DNA of 64,000 nucleotides from Crocodylus rhombifer (Eukaryota; Chordata; Crocodylia; Crocodylidae): positions 143,791-207,790 of the forward strand of contig JAVSML010020408.1 of NCBI GenBank assembly GCA_038503035.1. The letters are read 5' to 3'. The notes under the pieces are model-generated. The model was not told the DNA's origin, made no database searches, and was given only the letters and a program-made list of their open reading frames with translations. Positions 1 to 11,039 of the stretch are shown in pieces (position 1 is the first letter of the stretch; each line of letters starts with the position of its first letter). The position numbers and the translations under genes were made by a program.

Positions 1-2560
1 CAGATATGGCTGCACGCAGTCTTGCAAGGCTGCAGCTTTGTAACCACACTGCGATAATGAGAGGAGTGCACTTTTGGGGTGTAGCCATAACCTTGCATAT
101 ACACTCCTCTCTTTGTAGGTACTTAGACACCAGAGCTGAATCAGTCCTTAGCTTTCACTTTGATGAGCTAAACAGACTCAGCTCCTTATGTTTCTCATTC
201 TGAGATGAATCCTCCAAGCCATGAATCCTTCTTACAGATTTCTCTGGACCCTGTTTTCAGCACAAGCACCAGAACTGTGGATGCAGTCCGCATCGGCTCA
301 ATGGGACTATTCCTGGGGGTGACCTTACCAATGTGCTTACGTGCTTTGCTTAAGCAGGGATATCACTTGTAAGGACTTGAACCCCCACCCCGCTGTTTGC
401 CATCACTTGTGCTCTGTCCTGTCATTCAGAATTGCTGTAGCATGTTGGATCCAATACTGCATTCTTTTCACCCATTAAACCTGCAATTCTGGAGTGTGTG
501 CTGTGAGCAAGGCATATAGGTTGGGACTTGGGTGACCTTCTCCATGCGCAGGGCTGGAACAAGCTGGTAAGCAGTGCACAAGCCTTGCACAGGAGAGAAA
601 TCCTCCCAAAACAGGGACTGAAAAGCCAGAGTAATCTCTTTAGCCCTAACTGCAAATGAACCAATTTCCGAGGCAATATTCCTATACCTGAAAAGTCTCT
701 CTCTTTCTCAGATAAATATATTCAAGGAGGAATGCTAAGAGGGAAAAATCCATCACAAAGAAAATAATTATTTAGATTGTAAAAAGGAGGGAAATTGTAT
801 CTTGAAAATATTTCCTTCTTTGAGATAAACATTAGCTCCTGCTGCAGACATGTTCTCCGTACACCGTATCAGATTTATTCTCAGCCAGGATTTTGTCACC
901 TTTGCCGAGCACCGGCTAACCCATGTAAGTATTCCTCAACGTGAGTAGGGATTGGGTAATCTAATTGTAAATTAGGAATCCCACGCCACCCTCTTGGACC
1001 GTGTTTAACCAACACTGTAAAATCTTTTATCTACCTGCACAAAAAAGACAATCTCCAAACTGATAACACTTGGAAGGTAACCTCCTCCCAAGAGCCATAC
1101 CGCCTGCCCCATATACATGCCATGCTGTATTCTAGGTTATTGTGATTTATCACACGGACACTCTGCAGGCCAGGTTTTAAAGGGATTTGGGTGCATAACT
1201 CCTACGGAAATCTGACCGTTGGTCTAGGACTCCAGTATTTCTTTATGGCCATTTGGCAACAGTACTTAACAACACATGGCACTGAGGGTTTCTCATATTC
1301 ACTTCTATTTTCTACTCTTTTCCCAACACGAGGAAAGTTAAACACGTTCTTCTTGGCTATGCGCACACTCTCCAGCCATGGCTTAGCTGTTGTCCTCATG
1401 CCCTAATGCAACCTGGGTGCTGCCGCAACAAGCTGCCTTTGAAAGGGCAGCACATAAACAGGTGTGTGCACACTGGCAGGATAAACGTCTGCAGAACTAC
1501 AGTCTTTACAATTCAGGGCCAAACCCTGCCTGGGGCAAAGCAGTTACACGTCAGGGCAGGAGCTGCCCTCCAGGCACCAAGTTCAGCAGGAAACCCCTTG
1601 TGCAATGGGACTCATAGTACATATTCCTGTTCAGACTGCGAGACCTGGGCTTTATGGAGCTCACAGCTTTGCATAACGGAGCGGTTCTGATTGTACTGCA
1701 TCTCTTGTTTGTAAGTCACAGGCTGCTCCCGATGTGCAGCTGCTTGGGTCAGCATGTCTTCTGCTCTACAGGCTCTCTCTAATTAAGCCCTCCCTTCACC
1801 ATCAAAAGAGTGCTAGCACAGCAGGCACAGAGCAAAAGCCAAGAGCAGTTAGTTTTGCCCTTTTTTTTGCTGCAGCTGAATTCTGTAGGTATTGGGCCTG
1901 GAGCAAGGTCTTGGACCCTGGTTCTGCTAAGACTCTTAGAGGTGGCCTGCTCTTTTGAAGAACCAGCTGGGAAGTTCTTCCACCGCTGGTGTCGGCATTG
2001 AAATCAATCAACTTAAATGGCACATACAGTGGTAGAAGAGCGTAGGAATGAGCAAACCTCCAGGGATATCATTTGTCACTTATTGGACTTGTTAAAAGTT
2101 TCAAAACAGCAGTTCAGCAGAGGTTATGCAAAAGGCAGCACAACAAGACAAAGTCTCCATCCATTTACCAAATTGCTTATGGCTCGTGTACTGTCAAGGA
2201 AGACGGAAAAATAATAAATGGAGCATTTTGTTTTTAGAAAATGTCAGAAAATTATGCATAACCTGGACCATTTGAGTCCTGCCAAGCTGTGATTGCTCCA
2301 GACTGAGAGAAACTGAAGAAACAGTAACAAGAATTTGTGACTGCAGAAGTTTGTGAAGGAGTTAATGCACACCCAGGGCTCAGCAGGGCTTTACAACAGG
2401 AGTTGGACCTCGTTCACTTGCACCAGGGGAAATTCACCTTCTGCAGAGGGCTGGCACCAGGGGTGGGAGCCATGCACAGGCCTGCAACCAGAGAACAGTA
2501 CAGCTCCTTACTGCAGCAAAGCCCAGGTGTAGATTCACACAGCTTTGTGAGGAACGCTAG
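1..2560. other. Noncoding sequence, no gene recognised
   Basis: I see no exon-like open frame or recognised gene. The part near 720-1170 is AT-rich and holds two small perfect dyads: CTAATT-GTA-AATTAG at 961-975, which is a pair of facing TAAT-type half sites, and TGTGAT-TT-ATCACA near 1139-1152. Around 1514-1560 a stretch beginning GGGCCAAACCCTGCC resembles the dyad-symmetric reptile repeat seen more clearly at 27204-27299. The rest looks like unique sequence. Confidence 0.6.
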
Positions 2561-2799
2561 ACATCTACATATTCGTTTATGCACCATAATTACGGCACAT
2601 TAACTTTAGTACCTGTAATGACAGGTAGTACCTTAATGCAATGTAATCGGCTCTACTGAGCATTTGCACAGATGAACGCTTGTTGGGTGACGTTAATGCG
2701 CGTTAGACTAAATCTGCTGCGCTTTAGCATGGTTTTTGGAAGCTGTGCGAATATGCAGTAAAATTCGTCTTCTGTGCATTATGTGTCTCGTGTAGATGT
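2561..2799. mobile_element. MITE-like element with short terminal inverted repeats
   Basis: The segment starts with ACATCTACA (2561-2569) and ends with its exact reverse complement TGTAGATGT (2791-2799). The similarity continues inward only loosely, with ATGCAC near both ends. The interior has its own imperfect dyad, AGTACCTGT...ACAGGTAGTAC, around 2610-2632. About 240 bp, inverted ends and no coding capacity fit a nonautonomous DNA transposon. The ends resemble reptile hAT-like MITEs whose termini read 'GTAGACATGCCC', but that is from memory. I could not identify a clean target-site duplication. Confidence 0.5.
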
Positions 2800-2892
2800 G
2801 CCCACTGTGTAAGAGATTGGCCTTTAAAGCAGAGCTGCTCACAAATTAGGCAAGACCAAGACAGACAAGGGTCCACCCCAGGAAAGCTTGGA

Positions 2893-3157
2893 TCTTTTTT
2901 TTTTAAGCTGGTTGAAATTTTCAGCTGAATACATGTAACTTTTCATCCAAAAGAAAAAATGAAAACAACGGCCAAACAAATTTTGGTACCAAACCAAAAC
3001 CATCAGAGGGTTCTGGCTGAAGTGTATCAACTTCCCAAAGAAAAAATGAACAATATAAAGGAAAACAAACTTTTTCCAGGAAAGCTTCGGTTAACCAAAA
3101 AAACTTTCCACTGAAAAAAGAGAAGGAAGTCGAGAACATTTTCAATGAGCTCCAACT
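2893..3157. repeat. A/T-rich dispersed repeat (AAATTTT / CAGCTC type)
   Basis: This stretch is dominated by AAAATTTT-like, GGAAAA and CCAAA words and ends with a phrase close to TTTTCAACCAGCTC. I recall that ending as the boundary of an abundant reptile interspersed repeat. Two other blocks in the window have the same character (48890-49180 and 54330-54475). The open frames on its minus strand are Phe/Lys-rich translations of the repeat and are not genes. Family name unknown. Confidence 0.4.
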
Positions 3158-3297
3158 GAAAGTCCAAGGTGTTTCCTTTGTGAGTGGCAGGCCTCCTTGG
3201 TTGCAGTAAGACAGTAGGACTCTTCCTAGCGAAGACAGGAGGGCTGACAGGTGGAGCGTCGACCTCCGGTATCTCTTGGCACGCGGGCGGTCTCATG

Positions 3298-3515
3298 GTT
3301 TGGGCCCTGCACTGAGAACCAAGAGACATGGGCTTCTCTTTCTGGCTCTCTGCTGACAGGCTGCGTGACCTGGGTCAGGACCCTTCTCTTTCCAGTGCCT
3401 CAGTTTTCTTGACCATCCATAGTCTGCATTGCATATTGAGATTACTCTCCAGGACAGGCACTGCCTTTTGCAAGGGTAAGTTGTCCAGCGCAGTGTGGCT
3501 ATTTGGAAAGGTCTG
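3298..3515 (+). mobile_element. MIR-type SINE, plus strand
   Basis: The order of segments matches the MIR/CORE-SINE plan. A decayed tRNA-like head is followed by 'CTGCGTGACCTGGGTCAG', then 'GTGCCTCAGTTTTCTTGACC', then a tail with 'GGACAGGCACTGCCTTTTG' and 'TTGTCCAGCGCAGTG'. These correspond to the usual MIR phrases for 'gtgaccttgggcaag', 'tgcctcagtttcc' and 'gggcagggactgtctt'. It is roughly full length and diverged, so it is an old insertion. Assignment is by motif order from memory. Confidence 0.75.
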
Positions 3516-4968
3516 AGCTAGTCAAGTACGTTGAGCTCTCACATCGCAGAACTGTTGTTGACAAAAGTAGCGTGTGCAAGAGTCTTTCCTGGCAATTGCT
3601 TTGAAATAAACTAAATCTACTGATGCGTTTGGGTCAAGGAAGTTTGTCCTACACCTTTGTTTAAATCAAAATATCGGTAGGAGATTTCCGTGCAAAGGGA
3701 TTCCAGGCAGAGCTTTACAGATAAGGGGGTTTTTGCAGTTAAGGGGGTGCAAAAAACATCTGTCACTGCTGTTCACATGGTGACTGCCATTGCAGTTGCT
3801 TGCTGTCAGAATGAAATTACAACCCACTGTAGTCTCGTCTCGTACCCTCTGTCCCTAGTCTGTTCTTGAGCAGTTGCTGTTGGAGAGACCATATAATTTT
3901 GATACCTGTTTAATTTGAGTACCTATATCTTGCTTGACAGAATGATTTCTCTGACTTTATAAATGGCACCATGTACCTTTCAATTGGTATTCACTCCTCC
4001 TCCTGTTACAACACTGGTCTGCCTGAAATCTTTAGCGAAGCAGTTTGCAGGGAGCAGTTAATTGTGATCTCTCACACAAAAAATTAGTCCCTATTTTTCT
4101 TCTAACAAATAAAGACATTGTTCCAACAATATTTCCCTTCTCCGCTGACAGTGTTAAATATTTATACTGTGTACCTCCTATAAATACAAGCTTCCACATG
4201 AATAAACATGAGGCTAACAATTTACCGCTTTTAGGGAAATGCAAGGTGTACTTGACCTATTCAGGCAGCCTTCCTGTTTTAAATGTTATAGTCCCCACAA
4301 CAACCACTGAAAATCATCGGAGAACCTAATGCTTGACCCTAGATTTCAGCATTTTCAGCAGGAAATGTATACAGTTGGGTTTGTCCTAGCAATATCAAAC
4401 AAACAAGCCCATTTCTGACATGGGCAGACATTGCAGCATGCTACACCTATTAAAATACAGAAATAACAGAATCCATTTTCCAGCTGCCTTTGGTAAACGC
4501 AATTTATTGCAGCTAGTTGCTATTTTACTGCATGGCAATTCTGAACATCATTTCCAGCCATGTCCAAAACACCAGCATTTTGAACAACGCTGTACCTCTG
4601 CTCAGACAAATTCTCCTTGCACAGGGGCTCACAAGCCTGCCTGAGAGTGATACCACCCAGCCCCATCCTGGATAAGGATGCAATGATTTCCCTTTCCTCC
4701 ACAGCAACACTGCTCTGCCTTTAATCTGCATGAGCAGAGCAGGACCAGGCATCTCCAGCTGGTGCACCCACCACCCTGCAGCGCGAGCAGGCTGTCGAAG
4801 GGCACGGCTGGGAGGGGAAAGGGCTCTTCTGTTAAGCCTTTTCCCCTGGCTCTGGGTTCAGGGCTGCAGCCATCCATGTTACTTCTCTGACTATACTGCC
4901 GAGGTTAGAAACTTCCAACCAAAATTACTGTTTTAAATTGCCCTTTGTTTTCAGTTCAAGTTTTTCTT
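3516..4968. other. Noncoding sequence, nothing recognised
   Basis: Moderately AT-rich sequence without a recognised exon, SINE or LINE. Overlapping short frames on both strands near 4032-4329 and 4420-4877 have no domain signature and look like chance. Confidence 0.6.
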
Positions 4969-4997
4969 AAAATAAATAAATAAATAAATAAATAAAG
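4969..4997 (+). repeat. (AAAT)n microsatellite
   Basis: About seven uninterrupted copies of the tetranucleotide AAAT/TAAA. It is not preceded by an obvious retroelement body, so it is a simple repeat and probably length-polymorphic. Confidence 0.95.
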
Positions 4998-7900
4998 CAA
5001 AACAGAAGGAAAACAAAGCCGGTGATAGGCATTAATGTTCACTTCACCATTAACAGTGGTATTGCTCTGTGTGTCTCTGCGATCAGCCAGTACACCCGGA
5101 AACAGGCTGCGGCGCTTCATCCCTCTCTGAGACCTCTCTCTGCCTGAGACACTATCTACAGCGTGGCCATTTAGGAAGATGTCAAAATAATCATGTAATT
5201 ACATGTGTAAGGCCTCCTTTTTTGCAGAGAGTGTCACCAAGACAGCCAATTTGCGTCAAGAGGAAGGCTTTGTATTCTAATTACTGCAAAGTAGGATTTG
5301 AGCAGTAATCAAACCAAGGAGGTTTTCTGTTTGTGGGGGAGGAGTGCCTGAGAGAAGTCATTGCCGGGCTCAGTGAGGCTCCCCTCACCTGTCCCCCTCC
5401 AAGAGCCCTGGGGAGATAGCAGGGCCGTGTACGTACGTAACAAGACTGCTCCACGTGGGGCAGCACAAATGGGGGCTGCCTGCCAGGACTCCCCCCCACT
5501 TGGCTCTAGAGGAGCCCAGATGCATTCAGCTTCAGGTTTCAAGGAGGGCCCTCGTTTGTTTTTAATTTTCCTCTGATTTCTAATTCATGCACAGTGCTCC
5601 ACTCCTCACTGCCACTCACAACGGATCCTGATCCAATGCAAATCCTGGCCTGCTGTTTTCAAACACGTTACCAAACTCTCGTTTTTCCTCCTCTTGCAGA
5701 AACAAAGCAGCCCAGGAGAGTTGGTCTGGGTTCAGCGTAATGGCTCATCCCTCCATCGGTCCCAGAGGCCACCTACCACGCAACCCTGGCTGAGCCCCGC
5801 CAGCTCCTGTCCAGCACCGGTCCCCACGCTCTTGGGTTCCCTGTAGTCTGAGCAAGCTGAAGCACCATCCCTCCCTTCGACCTCCCTGGCACAGGCTCTG
5901 GGGTCCCAAGGCTCCTGCATCCAAGGAACGCAGGAGCAGATGCGGCAGAAGCTGAAGCTCACCCTTTCTCAAAGCGCCAGTCTTGTGGGCTCTCCGACTG
6001 TGCCGTTACACCCTTCAGGGACACGTGCTGGTGGCAGCACACGGCCCACCAGGCTTTGTGACCGTTCCAAAAACCCCAGTCGCTCTTTATTTCAGCTAGC
6101 ACAAGAAATGCACAGCCCTGGAGAAAACGGCACGCCTGCAAGCGCTCTCCTGCCTGCCCTTCCTCACCGCTCCAAAGCAGTCTGGGGCTCGGGTCAGCGG
6201 CCTCCCGCACATGCTTTCTCCTCCAAACCACGGGATCTCTCGCCCTGGTGCAGCCAGCCTCCTTCCTCGGCTGGCCCCTGGCTCTGGTCGGACAGGGCTC
6301 CTTGGCTGTGGGAGCAGCCCCGCGCTCTCTAGCGACCAGCCGTCCCATGCTGAAGTCGCTGGAGTTCCCTCCGAGCCTCTTCGGTTCTTTGGCTTTTAAA
6401 ACCAAGCATTGACCCCCAGTTCCTTTGTCACCCTCTCTGGGAATTTCCCACTCGCTGAAGCCATCCCTGGAGTCAAAGCTGATCCAACAGGTATCCCCTT
6501 GACTTCAGTCCCTTCATTAGCTCAAGGTGTAATGGCTCCCCGCTGCTCCTGGTCCGGGAGATGCGCACACACTCTCTTGTCCACTGATGCCCCCTCCTCA
6601 CTCTTCCTGGAAAGAAGTGACCCTCGGGAGGCGATGAAACAAGTCACACATGCCACGTGTCACAGAAATGCAGAACGGTCCCCCATCCCACGCTGCAGAG
6701 CCCCAGAGAGCTGCACAGTGCACGCCAAGAGCCCCCTCCATCCAGCCACCCTCACGAGCCCTGGCTGCAAAGGAGGGGGGGACATGTTGCTGCTTTTCTG
6801 ATTAAACTAAGCTATGGGTGTGCTGTGCCTCATGTTAATTCCTGAGCAAGAAATGGTTTGGCTCGAGCCCAACAGCCCAGGGAGCTGCATTTTTAGACGC
6901 TGGCACTGCCGTGAGCGTGGCATGAGCAAACTTCTGCACCCAGGTGAGTTCTGCAGGAGTCTGCTCCCACAGAGCCGGTGGCAGGACCTGGGCTTTGGCT
7001 ATTAAAGACCACTCCGTGAGGCCCATTTTTCTTAATATTCCCAGTGTCAGTTTTTGGAGGAAGAGGACACGGTATCATTCACGGGTAAATGATTCCTTTT
7101 GAATCCCAAGAGCACCAATTAGAGAAGAAAACTAACTTTTTATTTTGACAGAAAATTTGATGTGAAAGTATCGACCTTGCCAAGATCCTGTCTCCATGAC
7201 ATTATCTGACTCCATGCAGGGAGGAAGGCGAGAGTGTCTTTCCAAGAGAGTGTTTAGATAGCAGATAAATGCTTTTATTTATTTTTTTAAAATTAAACTT
7301 TAAATCTTCATAGGTGCTTGACCTGTTCCAAGTGCCTAGTGAAGCTTTCGTTTTATTTAAAGGTCTATCAACACCTGTCAGTAGCGCATCAAAGAAGCGC
7401 GGAAATGCACCATTAGTCTTGAGCTTAGACAGGATAGACAAGCTTATTTTACTAGCTGTACTGTATTAATGCCTTGTTAGGGTTTCTTATACATCTCCTG
7501 CTAATAGGAATAACCTCTGGAGCAATAGCAATTTATCCATACATCTAGCTTACGCTGCTTGTCACTGCTAGTAACAGTTTCTAACCCTCTTGGGGTGCTT
7601 TTCATCTCCAGCAGAAGCACTCTCATTCTAGAATACATTATTTTAACCTGTCAGAGTATAAACAGGACAATTACTTAGACCAATGTAGGCTGAAAGTGTT
7701 GCTAACTAAAGTTAAATCCAGCATTGTCACTCTAATGCGCTTGTGTTAAACCAAGCACAATGAGCAGCTTGCCGTCTCAAATGAAAACATTTGTCAAACT
7801 CACTAATTCAAAATCGACCAACTGCGGGATCTCTTGATTTGCACTGCTTGATGACAAGCCTGGTAAAGCAGCAGCCGAAAAGGTGAGGTGGTTACCGGGG

Positions 7901-8428
7901 CAGACAGGCAGAGGTATAACCCAGAGAGAATCCGCCCTATGATGGTGCGTCTATGAAGATAGAGGTTGCTAGTTTCTGACAATCGAAAGAGAGGCTCGCC
8001 ATTCACACAACGCGCCTTCTAACGTGAAATATCAGGAAGTGTCCTGCTGTGCTCCAGAAACCTCCAAACTTGCCCACCTCACCCCTGGCCTGGGTTACTC
8101 AACCTGGTCGTCACCCCACTCGCCTGGGGCAGTGGGACCGCACAGGGTCCGCTGCCAGGAGCCCCTCTGAAGTCACCAAGGCAGGCTGGCCCTTTAGCAG
8201 CTCAAATGTACAAGGCAAGTCCCCAGAGAAGTTTATTAAATTATTTTTTCTGTGTGGCCAAAATTCCCAATAAATTCAGGATAAATATTTCATATCACTT
8301 TATTTAAGCATTAGCCGCCTTGGTTCTTTTGGGGCTTCTGCTCAGTTCAGATTGTTCAGGGACTTGGGGACTCTCCTGCCACTTGGTCCTGCCTACGGGT
8401 TCCTAACAGAGTCTAACAGAAATTTAGT
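4998..8428. other. Noncoding sequence with a GC-rich block
   Basis: Roughly 5640-6780 is GC-rich and carries overlapping open frames on both strands (for example 5940-6332 plus and 5959-6405 minus). Neither shows a domain, and mutual antisense openness is expected from low stop-codon density. The stretch near 6471-6520 contains a CCTTGACTTCAGTCC phrase that may be a worn copy of the dyad repeat family. The 7100-8040 part is AT-richer and unremarkable. Confidence 0.6.
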
Positions 8429-8512
8429 TTGAATTGTATCAACTTCATACACCCCAACTTCAAACTTCAAACACTCTTCATAATAAAAACCAGAGGCAGA
8501 AGCCCTGAAAAA

Positions 8513-8644
8513 ATGGTGTCTCTGACACGGTTTGGAAAGAGCACTGATGCTACAGAACCGGTACTGAATGGAAATGCAGTGTACTCAAAGCCACCATACG
8601 ACACGTACAGTCATGGACCAGTGCTCGTCAACCCTGCACACAAG
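8513..8644 (+). other. Possible short first coding exon (weak candidate)
   Basis: An ATG at 8513 has a favourable start context (A at -3, G at +4). It opens 44 codons that stay in frame to AAG followed by GTATTG at 8645, a passable splice donor. The peptide begins MVSLTRFGKS and ends LVNPAHK. It is not low in complexity and has a balanced amino-acid mix, unlike most chance frames here. The frame also stays open upstream to 8429 and downstream to 8662. I recognise no protein family. It could equally be chance. Confidence 0.12.
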
Positions 8645-8662
8645 GTATTGCTGACTGCCTGA

Positions 8663-9142
8663 AGATTTCATGCAACAATTCAGAGCAAAACTAAGCAATA
8701 TTGGCACTCGTGGCTCCAACTAGGGATGGATTCCTAGTGGACCATCAGCTCCAGGCAGTAGTGCTTTGGAGGAAGGTTCAAACCCTTGAACGCGGATGCA
8801 GCCGTGAACTTTGCAGTTGCTGCTCTCACTGACAGGCGTCAAACCCAAGTTCAACATTTAAATATGCTGCTATTTGGGGTGTTTCAAATTTCCAGTCAAG
8901 AATATGCCCAGGTCAACTGTCAGTGGTCTGCAATTCCAATGTTGCTGCTGGTCTTTCTTAATAGACTCCTGGTCTTGTCCTTAACTTTTTTGGCCATTAT
9001 TTTTTCCTGGGGTCCTTATGCTTTTTCCATAACCTTAGCCCAGTCTTTAATTCCTGGGGAGGCCACAGGCACAGGGGATTATTGATTATACTGACATGCT
9101 AGTAGGTCTGAGGCTATCTTTCCAAACACATACTCTTATAAA
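8663..9142. other. Noncoding sequence, nothing recognised
   Basis: A T-rich part at 8930-9050 produces a hydrophobic open frame (8786-9085, 99 codons). Its hydrophobicity comes from T-richness and it has no recognisable domain. Confidence 0.6.
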
Positions 9143-9240
9143 GAAGGAAGGCACCTTAAGGGATCATGTAGCTCAACAGGGAATCAAACCTGTGGCCTGG
9201 ATGTTGTTAGCACCATGCTCTAACCAACTGAACTAGGTCT
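9143..9240 (-). mobile_element. tRNA-Ile-like SINE with CR1-like tail
   Basis: Read on the minus strand the head is TAGTTCAGTTGGTTAGAGC (A box), then ATGGTGCTAAC, then GGTTTGATTCCC (B box). This closely follows the body of tRNA-Ile, and the anticodon region reads CTAACAAC where tRNA-Ile(AAT) has CTAATAAC. Downstream comes CATGATCCCTTAAGG and TGCCTTCC, which resembles the CR1 3' end 'GAGGTCCCTTCC'. A tRNA head joined to a CR1-like tail is the layout of a SINE mobilised by CR1. A lone tRNA pseudogene is less likely because of that tail. Confidence 0.75.
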
Positions 9241-9984
9241 AACAGACTTTTCCCTCGTAGCTAATTTTTCAAACTCCCTGATGCCAATGTTTTCAGTGGT
9301 AATTTTTTAATTGCATAAGCTTTATCAATTTTATAACTTTGATTTTGCTAACAGTTTTATTTTTTAATTTGCAGCCAGACTTATTATGACTGTAACCATA
9401 CTCTGCAGCCCAACATTCAAATGTTAGCACTTCTTTCAGTACAGTCATTTAAGCAAGTCATTATAACAATGAACATATGTGCTGCTAATTGCTTTGCCCC
9501 TCTAAACAGAACCCTTAACCTGTACTTTTCAATAAGACCATTTAATTGGAAAAAAGCAAAACTGAAAATTAAGGATCATGAAAGTGTCATGTGAAAAGAA
9601 CAGTGGACAAGAGATTCGGAATAACAACTCATCAAGGGTCGAGTGCCAAGTTTCAGATATTTTCTGAGCTCACAAGTGACGGAGATGCTGCTTCAGTCCA
9701 ATATGCAGCTCCATTCTACTTCACCAGTATCAGCACATCTGAGCTAGTGAGACTCATGGAAACAAGTGTCCATTTTTAATAAGTCTAAATTAAGTTAAAA
9801 TCTCAGGCTCATTGTAAACAAATGCTGACAGCATAATGTTTAAAGTGTCATAAAAGAAATTAGAGCTGGGTTTGTTGAGTGTGCATCATACAAAAACTCA
9901 GGCGCAAAGAACAAGACAGTATCAACATTTTTTACATACTTTTGTATACAATCCATGCTGAGCCAAATACTCCACATTTCTCAT
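9241..9984. other. AT-rich noncoding sequence
   Basis: AT-rich and without a recognised repeat. The 9290-9560 part has no obvious repeat signature and could be moderately conserved noncoding sequence, which is inference only. A pyrimidine run with TTTC units starts just to the right (about 10030-10055). Confidence 0.5.
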
Positions 9985-10425
9985 AAATTAATTTGGGTCC
10001 TGCCTTCCCTTCTCAAAACTCCATGCTCCCCTTTCTTTCTTTCTTTCCTTCCTATCTTTTCTCCTCCTTTTCCAGGACGTAAATGCTGTATCAAATGTGG
10101 TGCTAAACTGCCTGCTATGATCTTTATAAGTCCCCCTTGTTATGTTATTGATGATGTCCTCTTGATGATTACAGCTCATTCTCTCTCAATATTTGTTCCA
10201 ATATTTTACCAGGACCAAAGCGAGAGTTAGCAAGTTGATCACTGGCAAAGCATTATTTTCCTTTGTTGCATCCACACCCCCTGTAACCCCAAGTCTTTGG
10301 TTCTTCCCAAGTTCTCCAAGGTCTTTCAGAAATTATGGTCAGTGGTTTAGCAAATTAGTTTGCTAATTCCCTTAAGACCTTGGCATGTATATCATCCTGA
10401 ACTGCTGATCTGTATATAAATTAAT
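9985..10425 (-). mobile_element. CR1-type LINE reverse transcriptase fossil, minus strand
   Basis: On the minus strand a frame around 10396-10310 reads DDIHAKVLRELAN, one stop, then FAKPLTIISERPWRTWEEP. This follows the CR1/L2-type ORF2 pattern in which '(P)DGIHPKVLRELAD' precedes the 'SW..G.VP.DW' motif. Further along (about 10230-10180) comes NSRFGPGKILEQILRE, matching the conserved 'SLTSVPGKILE' segment before the first catalytic RT block. Stops and frameshifts break it, and the catalytic YxDD block is not seen, so it is a dead partial copy. A perfect 8-bp dyad at 10347-10366 lies within this coding relic. Confidence 0.8.
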
Positions 10426-11039
10426 TGAAATGAAAATCCAGGCCTGTCTATGATATTCATAGAAAATTCAGGAATGTTTCCTGGACTGACAGGTAGCCAC
10501 AACACAATCAGCTAGTATCTGTCAAAGTGCTTATCTGTATATAGTTTCCATTGTTGTATTAGTTAATTCCAGTTAAAATATTATTCTCAAGGTTTGACTT
10601 ACACAAGGTTTGATTATTTTTGAAAATAAAAATCAAGCATTTGCAAATGTTAGTCCATAATAAGACTTATCTTGCAAGCGTAGAACGGAATTTTCCATTC
10701 TTCGGGCATATTGTTTTTTGTCGCGCTTCTGTTTTTTCCTTTTTTGATGTGCTCCAGTTTTTTAAGGAGCTATCAGAACAATGATATTTATTTATTTAAA
10801 ATGTTGTTCACAGACTACAGTAGCCTAAGATACACATCTGATGTTCAAAGCAGCCCTGGGGCTCAGAAGTCTTGCTGTCTTATTGGACAACATTAAAACA
10901 CTGCTGTGTAGAGCACATGGCTGATTTTGCAGCAAACAATGAGTGAGCAATCAGCATGGCTTTGGGTGAGCAGTCATCATGGCTTAGAGGGAAGTAAAAT
11001 CAGCCACAGCAATTCGGGGGGAGGAAGGCAAATGAAAGA
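10426..11039. other. Spacer between two LINE fossils
   Basis: AT-rich sequence with T-runs around 10705-10770. I could not extend either neighbouring LINE fragment convincingly through it, although its left end may hold more upstream ORF2 sequence of the minus-strand copy. Confidence 0.5.

Noticed and set aside
8786..9085. Hydrophobic 99-codon frame resembling membrane segments
   Set aside because: Hydrophobicity follows from T-rich DNA, and no family or exon boundaries were recognised.
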